DNA of 64,000 nt, from the NCBI GenBank assembly GCA_017961625.1, contig JAGCWY010000080.1, positions 1 through 64,000 on the forward strand, given 5' to 3'. A program made the position numbers and the translations under genes. This document shows positions 58,459 to 64,000 of this stretch, one piece after another. The stretch's first letter is position 1; every line of letters begins with the position of its first letter. The notes under the pieces are model-generated. The model was given only the letters and a program-made list of their open reading frames with translations, made no database searches and was not told the DNA's origin. The stretch comes from Ruminococcus sp. (lineage in GTDB: Bacteria > Bacillota > Clostridia > Oscillospirales > Ruminococcaceae).

Positions 58459-60462
58459 TTATTTTAGGCCGAGAAGTTTGTTCTGTATGAGCTGTGCGTC
58501 GAGTACGGTTATACCGTCGCCGTTCTGGTCTGCGAGAGCAAATCCTCTTTTGGTCATGCACCTTGCGTCCATTCCTCCGATCCCGTACTTGTTGGGATTT
58601 GCAAGAGCCTGCATTATAAGTACGGCGTCAGCCATATCTATGGAGCAGTCATCGTTTGCGTCGCCGACTTCTCCGCTGTATTTTACTATGTCAAGGTCGC
58701 CGAAATAGATGTAATAGTTTTTCGGATTGATACAAAGAACTCCTGATACTGTATCGCCCTCGCGGATATCACTTTCTATCTCATATCCGGCGTGCATATA
58801 TGCGTCCATATCTATGCTGAAAGCCTCCATGCCCTTCAGCTTGAAACCGTGACTTGTTGTTCCGTATCCAAAGGTCTCTACCGCTGCATTGTCTATGTGT
58901 ATGAACTCTGAATGTTTGTCAGCAGGGTTTATATATATTCTGAAAGTAAAGGACTCAAAGTCGTAGAGTTCCTTTTCTCTCTCATCACCCTTAACGCTGA
59001 GAGTGATCGCGGTAGATCCTCTCTTTCCAATCTTTACCGTATAAGCATTGCCGCCGATGAGCGTCGGGAACTGGTCAGCAGTATATTTTTTGCCTGTGAG
59101 GCTGGATATTGTTATGTACTCGGGAGATATATCTTCAACCTCCCATACATAGTCAGTCTTTAAATATTCGCTGTTGCCCTTGTTGGAATGTCTCATTACA
59201 GAGTGGTAAGCATTGATCACAAGTCCGCTGAGGTCAAGCTCCTCGCCTTCGTCGTAGATGGTTTTTGTGGGAAGAGTATTTACGCTGTCGAAGTGATCGA
59301 CACCTGTGCCGTACATCCATACCTCAGGCTCTTCCGAAGTAGTTATTTCCGGCTCGGAAGCTATGACCTTGATAGTTACTGTGGGGTCAAATACACAGCC
59401 TCTTGCGTGGACGGATATTGACGCTTCGCCTTCCTTAAGCGCCTTGACGTCAAAATAATTATTGCCGTCTTCGTAGGTTATTTCTATAAGGTCAGAAGAA
59501 GAATATACCGAACCGCCTGTTGTTGCGCCTGTGGGGTGACTGAATTCTACACGTCTTACCTCGCCCACCTTCATGGGTGACTTGTCGTAATCCACCTGCG
59601 TCATATAGTCGATGAAAGCTGTAGTTGTTGTATATGATGTGGTAAAAGATGTTGTTGTGGTCGTGGTGGTCGTTGTGACGTTTGTGACAGTTACTGTGGC
59701 TGTCTGCAATACGCCCTTGCTGTTATAGGTTATTGTTGCCGTACCTGCGCTGAGACCTGTGAATTTCAGACCTGTTGTATCAAGAGAGATCACGTCGTCA
59801 TTGTCAACTGTCCATGAATCCGGGTACGCCATGCCGCAGCGTGATATGCTGCCGGTCTCTCCGACGTTTATACTGTAGGACGATGACAGGAGCGCGAATG
59901 AGTCGGAGCCTGCTATTGTTGTGGTGGTACCCTTGGGAGTACCGGACATTACAGCAGATGTGCCGTTGACTATGATAACATTGCCGTCGGCATCAATAAT
60001 ACGACCGGAAGTATCTGTCATTAACGGCTGTGCTGTGACAGGGGAAGTGTTGACAGCGGTTGTGGTGGTGGTCGTTGTTCTGTTCGGGTCAGTAGTGGTC
60101 GTCGTCATCAGAACGCCGTCGCTGTAAGCCATATAGGTGAAGCTGTTGCGGTCGATATTGTTATCGGCAGCGTAGTTCAGCAGCTCGATATAGTCCTCCT
60201 CGTTTAGGTCGAACTCTATCACTATCTGATCGGTATACTGAGAATATTTGCCGGGCTCGGCACAGGTGATATTCAAGCCCTTTTCCTCGATATACTCATC
60301 GAACATCTCACGTATCAGGGACAGATCGGTGATCCTGTCCTCGTCTGAAAGGGCGGTGGGGGAGGTGATGCCCTCAGCGTTTACGTATACGGGAGCACAG
60401 GTCAGAGATGTAAGTCCGAGAGTCAGTGAAGTAAATAGCGTAATTATCCTTCTTTTCAGCAT
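58459..60462 (-). CDS. Secreted dockerin protein with Ig-like domains
   Basis: 667 residues: signal peptide (about 1-29), an unrecognised N-terminal part, two Thr-rich linkers (about 120-140 and 265-280) and Big_2-like Ig domains (about 190-262 and 288-368). A further Ig-like segment (about 380-490), a region to about 590 and a C-terminal type I dockerin (about 597-667, two Ca-binding repeats, GDANDDCSIDMADAVLIMQ and QNGDGITVLDAQLIQ) follow. No catalytic domain is recognised. It is probably a structural or glycan-binding part of a cellulosome. Strong GGAGG site before ATG. Confidence 0.82.
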   Translation of the reverse strand: MLKRRIITLFTSLTLGLTSLTCAPVYVNAEGITSPTALSDEDRITDLSLIREMFDEYIEEKGLNITCAEPGKYSQYTDQIVIEFDLNEEDYIELLNYAADNNIDRNSFTYMAYSDGVLMTTTTTDPNRTTTTTTTAVNTSPVTAQPLMTDTSGRIIDADGNVIIVNGTSAVMSGTPKGTTTTIAGSDSFALLSSSYSINVGETGSISRCGMAYPDSWTVDNDDVISLDTTGLKFTGLSAGTATITYNSKGVLQTATVTVTNVTTTTTTTTTSFTTSYTTTTAFIDYMTQVDYDKSPMKVGEVRRVEFSHPTGATTGGSVYSSSDLIEITYEDGNNYFDVKALKEGEASISVHARGCVFDPTVTIKVIASEPEITTSEEPEVWMYGTGVDHFDSVNTLPTKTIYDEGEELDLSGLVINAYHSVMRHSNKGNSEYLKTDYVWEVEDISPEYITISSLTGKKYTADQFPTLIGGNAYTVKIGKRGSTAITLSVKGDEREKELYDFESFTFRIYINPADKHSEFIHIDNAAVETFGYGTTSHGFKLKGMEAFSIDMDAYMHAGYEIESDIREGDTVSGVLCINPKNYYIYFGDLDIVKYSGEVGDANDDCSIDMADAVLIMQALANPNKYGIGGMDARCMTKRGFALADQNGDGITVLDAQLIQNKLLGLK

Positions 60463-60847
60463 AATAATACCTCCTTTATGGCATGCTTTAATATTTTTAT
60501 CCGGTGTGAATGTATTATTTCATCGGTTATATTCAGTATTATGACCTCCTTTATTTGTCGTTTCTACTTATTAGACGTATGAGGAAGTGAATTCTCTCAC
60601 ATTATTCCCAAAAATTTCTGAATAATTATTATAAGCTGAGAAGAGAAGAAAGCTTTACACATTGCAAGAGATATGTGCCTTATAGCTGAAAAGTGCATTT
60701 TGTGAGCGCTAAACGCCATTGAAAAGTACATTAACACATTATATAATATATAGTGAAGATGTATGCAGCCGGTACAGGGACTGTTTATAATTAATATCGA
60801 AAAACTGTGTAATAGTGGAAAATAACAGCATATAAGGAGGATACAGC
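60463..60847. other. Divergent intergenic region between two dockerin genes
   Basis: It holds the GH26 promoter at 60719-60747. On the minus side an extra strong ribosome-like site (AAAGGAGG, near 60545-60552) is not followed by a usable start codon. No clear minus-strand promoter was found. Confidence 0.5.
60719..60747 (+). promoter_or_regulatory. Promoter of the GH26 gene
   Basis: TTGAAA (60719-60724), 17 bp, TATAAT (60742-60747). The leader is about 94 nt. No catabolite (cre) box was recognised. Confidence 0.75.
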
Positions 60848-62971
60848 ATGAAAAAAGGACTTAAAAAACTTATCTCGCTTGCTGCCGCAGGAGCAATGGC
60901 AGCTTCTCAGTTAGGCTCCGTACCGCTGTCAGGTACTGTGGCGGAGGATAACGGAACTAAGTTCCCGTATACTATCGAGGGCGAGGATATGGAGGGGGCA
61001 GAGCTCTGGGAGACAATATATCAGACAGAGATACCGGATTATTCTGGAAAGGGCTTCTTTTACCTCACAGCAAAGCCTGCTTCTTTCGAGGTGATTGTTC
61101 CCGAGGATGGTATGTATTCCATAACGGTGCGCGGCGCTCAGATACTTAATCAGGAGGGCAGACAGCAAGCAGTTTCTATAAACGGAGTCAAGTATATCAC
61201 TCAGGCGGCTTATTCTGACAAGTGGGTGAATTACGATTTCGGTATGGTACGCATGAACAAAGGTGTCAACACTATTGAGTTTATTTGCGAGTACGGCTAT
61301 ATGGCTATAGATACGGTTACAGTTTCAAAAGCCGTCTTTCCAGACCTGTCTGCAGCAAGCGGAACGCCCTGTGACCCGGACGCAACCCCCGAAACAAAGG
61401 CTCTCATGGCTTATCTCAAGAGTGTTTACGGGAAGCATATCCTATCAGGTCAGCAGGAGATATACGGAGGTGGTCATGAGGTCGCCACAACTATCCGCTT
61501 TGACGCTGAAAAGAAAAAATGCGTCGATGGGAACGGAAAGGAATACAGCTTTGACGAGGCTGATATCTCTACAGCTGACGATGGCTCTAAGTTCGTATGG
61601 AAGTGCTTTGACGAGGAAGGTCAGCAGTACAATTACCAGTCACAGAACCGCAACTATACCCTCAATGATTATAATTATGAGGTAAGATACATTAAGGAGC
61701 TCACAGGAGAGGAGCCTGCTATACGCGGCTTTGACTTCGGAAGCTACTGCCCCTGCTTTGCGTGGGACGACGGTGTTGCGAATCGTATGATAGACTGGGC
61801 TAAAAACAAAAACGGTATATGTACCGCTTCATGGCACGTTAATGTGCCTGTAACAAAGGCTGACTATACCCTTGGTGAGCCGCTTGATTTTGGCAGAACT
61901 ACATATAAGCCCAATACCGATTTCATTACCGCAAACTGCATGGTGGAAGGAACTATGGAGTACGATTACTTCCAACTGTGCATGAAAAACCTTGCGGCTG
62001 AGTTGAAAAAGCTCCAGGACGCTGGAGTACCGGTGATATTCAGACCCTTCCACGAGGCTGAGGGTAATCCAAGCAATACCCAGGACCCTATTGACGGCTC
62101 CGGAGCATGGTTCTGGTGGTCAAAAGAGGGGACGGAGGTATACAACAGGCTCTGGATGTTCTTGCAGGATACCCTGAGGGATAAATACGGTCTCCATAAC
62201 CTCATATATGAGCAGAATCTCTATGCGTGGTCTGAGAATTCTGCAAAGTGGTATTCCGGCGATGACAGGGTTGATATTGTAGGCTATGATAAGTACAACT
62301 GCCAGTACAACCGCCACGACGGAAAGCAGGCAGGTACTCCAAATGAGGATGCAGAAGCAGGTCTGTTCTATACTCTCAACAAGTTTGTAAAGGGAAATAA
62401 AATGGTTTCTATGCCTGAGAATGACACTGTACCGAGCCTCAGCAATATGACAGTTGAGCATGCCTACTGGCTTTACTTCTGTCCATGGTACGATTCAGAG
62501 CAGGAGCATTTTCTCTGCGGTGAGCAGTATCAAAATCCAAAGACCCTGACAGAGCTCTATCAAAGCGACTTCTGCATAACTCTAGCCGAGTTACCGAAGG
62601 ATCTCTACAAGAGCGGAAACAATGAACAGCCAAGCACTTCAACTTCTACTACTTCCAAAAATACTACCACTACAACAGTCACATCAACTACGACTTCTTC
62701 ATCTATAACTACAACTCCCATAGATGTGAAATACGGCGATGCAAATTGCGACGGTGAGATAGATATGTCTGACGCTGTGCTTATCATGCAGTCCCTTGCA
62801 AATCCGAATAAGTACGGCGTTAACGGAAGCGATAGCAAGAGTATCACAGAAAAAGGCATGATAAATGCTGATGTTGATATAACCGCAAAGGGCGTAACTT
62901 CCAACGACGCTTTGCGCATACAGGAATTTCTACTCGGCAAGATAAAGTCACTTGATCCTGATATGAAATAA
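60848..62971 (+). CDS. Dockerin-bearing GH26 beta-mannanase with CBM35-like domain
   Basis: 707 residues: signal peptide (about 1-31), a CBM35-like domain (about 38-163), then a GH26 barrel (about 170-590). In the barrel FRPFHEAEG holds the acid/base Glu403, and the nucleophile is probably Glu524 in MPENDTVP. A Thr/Ser linker (about 594-622) and a type I dockerin (about 628-700) close the protein. GH26 enzymes cut beta-1,4-mannan; the dockerin should attach it to a cohesin scaffold. The second dockerin calcium loop departs from consensus (NADVDITAKG). AAGGAGG before ATG. Confidence 0.9.
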   Translation: MKKGLKKLISLAAAGAMAASQLGSVPLSGTVAEDNGTKFPYTIEGEDMEGAELWETIYQTEIPDYSGKGFFYLTAKPASFEVIVPEDGMYSITVRGAQILNQEGRQQAVSINGVKYITQAAYSDKWVNYDFGMVRMNKGVNTIEFICEYGYMAIDTVTVSKAVFPDLSAASGTPCDPDATPETKALMAYLKSVYGKHILSGQQEIYGGGHEVATTIRFDAEKKKCVDGNGKEYSFDEADISTADDGSKFVWKCFDEEGQQYNYQSQNRNYTLNDYNYEVRYIKELTGEEPAIRGFDFGSYCPCFAWDDGVANRMIDWAKNKNGICTASWHVNVPVTKADYTLGEPLDFGRTTYKPNTDFITANCMVEGTMEYDYFQLCMKNLAAELKKLQDAGVPVIFRPFHEAEGNPSNTQDPIDGSGAWFWWSKEGTEVYNRLWMFLQDTLRDKYGLHNLIYEQNLYAWSENSAKWYSGDDRVDIVGYDKYNCQYNRHDGKQAGTPNEDAEAGLFYTLNKFVKGNKMVSMPENDTVPSLSNMTVEHAYWLYFCPWYDSEQEHFLCGEQYQNPKTLTELYQSDFCITLAELPKDLYKSGNNEQPSTSTSTTSKNTTTTTVTSTTTSSSITTTPIDVKYGDANCDGEIDMSDAVLIMQSLANPNKYGVNGSDSKSITEKGMINADVDITAKGVTSNDALRIQEFLLGKIKSLDPDMK

Positions 62972-62987
62972 TGTCAAGAAAAAACAT

Positions 62988-63026
62988 AAAGGAGCACACT
63001 CAATCTGATTTGATGTGTGCTCCTTT
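62988..63026. terminator. Bidirectional terminator between GH26 and thioesterase genes
   Basis: Perfect 12-bp stem (62988-62999 with 63015-63026) plus four inner pairs. T-rich on both sides when read outwards, with six T on the minus strand. Confidence 0.85.
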
Positions 63027-63035
63027 ATTGCTTTA

Positions 63036-63482
63036 TTAGTCTGTGAATATTTCATCGAAGTCAAGACCGGCGTACCTTGCAAATATTTCGTATATCTCTG
63101 GGTATCTGTTTTTGGTGCGGACTATTTTGAGCTCTGTGTCCGTGAAGCAGTGCGAGGAGCTGCCCTCCGTACATACAAGACCTGTTTCGCGGCTTATTAT
63201 CCTATAGGATACATGGAGCGATGTTCCGTTGAATTTGTCTATTTTCAGATAGACCGCAAAGGTCTCGTCAAATCTGAGAGGGCGCTTGTATACGGCTTCT
63301 ACAGAAAGCACAGGCATAAGTATGCCTGTTTCTTCAATCTTTGGAAAAGGCAGTCCTGCTTCGCTGAGGTAGTGTACGCGAGCCTCCTCAAATATGCGTA
63401 TATAGTTTGAATGGTGAACTATCCCCATTTTGTCTGTTTCGTAATAGAAAACCTTTCTTTCGTATGGCCTGAGTTTGTTCAA
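63036..63482 (-). CDS. Hot-dog fold acyl-CoA thioesterase (YbgC/FcbC type)
   Basis: About 148 residues, single hot-dog domain. The motif YYETDKMGIVHHSNYIRIFEEAR holds the catalytic Asp and the HxxNY signature. It hydrolyses acyl-CoA or acyl-ACP; substrate unknown. I start at TTG 63482, 7 nt after AAAGGAAG; the upstream ATG at 63500 contains that ribosome site inside its own frame and lacks another. Confidence 0.82.
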   Translation of the reverse strand: MNKLRPYERKVFYYETDKMGIVHHSNYIRIFEEARVHYLSEAGLPFPKIEETGILMPVLSVEAVYKRPLRFDETFAVYLKIDKFNGTSLHVSYRIISRETGLVCTEGSSSHCFTDTELKIVRTKNRYPEIYEIFARYAGLDFDEIFTD

Positions 63483-63513
63483 AATAAATCTTCCTTTCAT
63501 TTAAAAAGTGTGG

Positions 63514-63519
63514 TATAAT
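63514..63519 (+). promoter_or_regulatory. Extended -10 of the cardiolipin synthase gene
   Basis: TGG-TATAAT, the same extended -10 form as in front of the cysteine desulfurase gene. A clear -35 box is not seen. ATG follows 40 nt later after AGGAGGT. Confidence 0.5.
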
Positions 63520-63558
63520 AATACTATCAATGTTAATATTATCGTCAGGAGGTGAGCC

Positions 63559-64000
63559 ATGAGGCTGAAAAAACTACTTAGCAGTATCCTCAGTACTAAT
63601 GCCGCATTTGTAATACTTCTGCTGTTGCAGATAGCCTTTCTGCTCTTTGCGGTTATGCAGCTCGGAGAGCGATTCGTAGAGGTATATTTCCTGCTCATAG
63701 TTCTCGACATTGTACTGATGGTGTATATTACCAACAAGAACGAGCCGATATCATACCGTATGGCGTGGATAGTGACCATAAGCATATTTCCGATTTTTGG
63801 AGGAGTATCCTATCTTTTCCTTAAGCTGTCGCAGCAGTTCCCAAAATCGTTAGATATGCGCAATCAGATACAGTCAAAGGAGTTGCTCGTACAGGAATCG
63901 GCTGTAATGGAGGAGCTTTCCGCAGCTTGTCCGGACTCCATGAATCTTGCAAGGTATGTGGCGGATTACGGGCTTTACCCAATTTACAGGAATATGCAGA
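63559..64000 (+). CDS. cls: Cardiolipin synthase, N-terminal part (cut by the window end)
   Basis: 147 residues are visible and the frame is open at the edge. Two N-terminal membrane helices (about 15-35 and 42-60), the PLDc_N motif NKNEPISYRMAWIV (about 62-75) and a third helix (about 75-95) match bacterial cardiolipin synthases. The enzyme joins two phosphatidylglycerols. The catalytic HKD motifs would lie beyond the window. Start: AGGAGGT 5 nt before ATG. Confidence 0.85.
   Translation, partial: MRLKKLLSSILSTNAAFVILLLLQIAFLLFAVMQLGERFVEVYFLLIVLDIVLMVYITNKNEPISYRMAWIVTISIFPIFGGVSYLFLKLSQQFPKSLDMRNQIQSKELLVQESAVMEELSAACPDSMNLARYVADYGLYPIYRNMQ

Noticed and set aside
1..64000. Insertion sequences, prophage or attachment sites
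   Set aside because: No transposase, integrase or phage gene and no terminal repeats were seen; codon use looks even across the window.

Overview
The window looks like core chromosome from a spore-forming, Gram-positive Clostridia of the Oscillospiraceae, most like a cellulosome-type Ruminococcus. Several things point there. Two secreted proteins carry C-terminal type I dockerins and Thr-rich linkers, one being a GH26 mannanase. SpoVG, SpoIIQ-like and SpoIID-like proteins are present. MurE has the DNPR motif of meso-diaminopimelate ligases. The window also holds class B sortases, a DUF6465 protein and a DUF4321-like protein. The species call is inference. No insertion sequence, prophage or CRISPR array was seen.

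Layout. 1-4.0 kb: a copper-type P-ATPase with a perfect palindrome over its promoter, then a SpoIIQ-like M23 protein (both minus). 4.2-9.0 kb: mreB-mreC-mreD-mrdA elongation operon (minus). 9.2-12.3 kb: zapA, a U32-family protein, dut and a small membrane protein (minus). 12.5-18.7 kb: a VOC protein, murC-lexA, spoVG (plus), and a Nudix hydrolase with a YfhO-like protein. 18.9-22.0 kb: cysteine desulfurase, thiI and pncC. 22.0-26.2 kb: two class B sortases followed by a secreted SpoIID/LytB-like protein whose motifs appear in circularly permuted order. 26.3-41.2 kb: a dcw cluster (mraZ, rsmH, ftsL, pbpB/spoVD, murE, mraY, ftsW/spoVE, murG, an alpha/beta hydrolase, murA, ftsQ, ftsZ) without murD, murF or ftsA. 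41.4-49.7 kb: XRE regulator, DivIVA-domain protein, sigma factor, zinc-ribbon protein behind a tRNA-like leader, TrmK-NIF3 fusion, RlmA, RqcH and alkyladenine glycosylase. 50.2-53.1 kb: VTC domain, DUF4956 and a DUF4353-type lipoprotein. 53.3-57.0 kb: a probable small RNA, a ribbon-helix-helix protein and ClpB. 57.6-58.3 kb: HU and a Lys/Ala-rich DUF6465 protein. 58.5-63.0 kb: two dockerin proteins. 63.0 kb to the end: an acyl-CoA thioesterase and the start of cardiolipin synthase.

Together the genes describe the making and control of the cell envelope: peptidoglycan precursors (murA, murC, murE, mraY, murG), elongation (Mre/PBP2), division (FtsL/Q/W/Z, ZapA, DivIVA), sporulation-type wall remodelling, sortase anchoring and glycan degradation. 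The least ordinary signals are the permuted SpoIID domain in a sortase operon, a probable C-rich small RNA at 53.3-53.56 kb, a nested structured leader before the DivIVA gene, a tRNA-like leader before the zinc-ribbon gene, and a roughly 120-nt intergenic repeat found next to the 3' ends of both copA and clpB. All calls were read by eye from the sequence; no database search was run.
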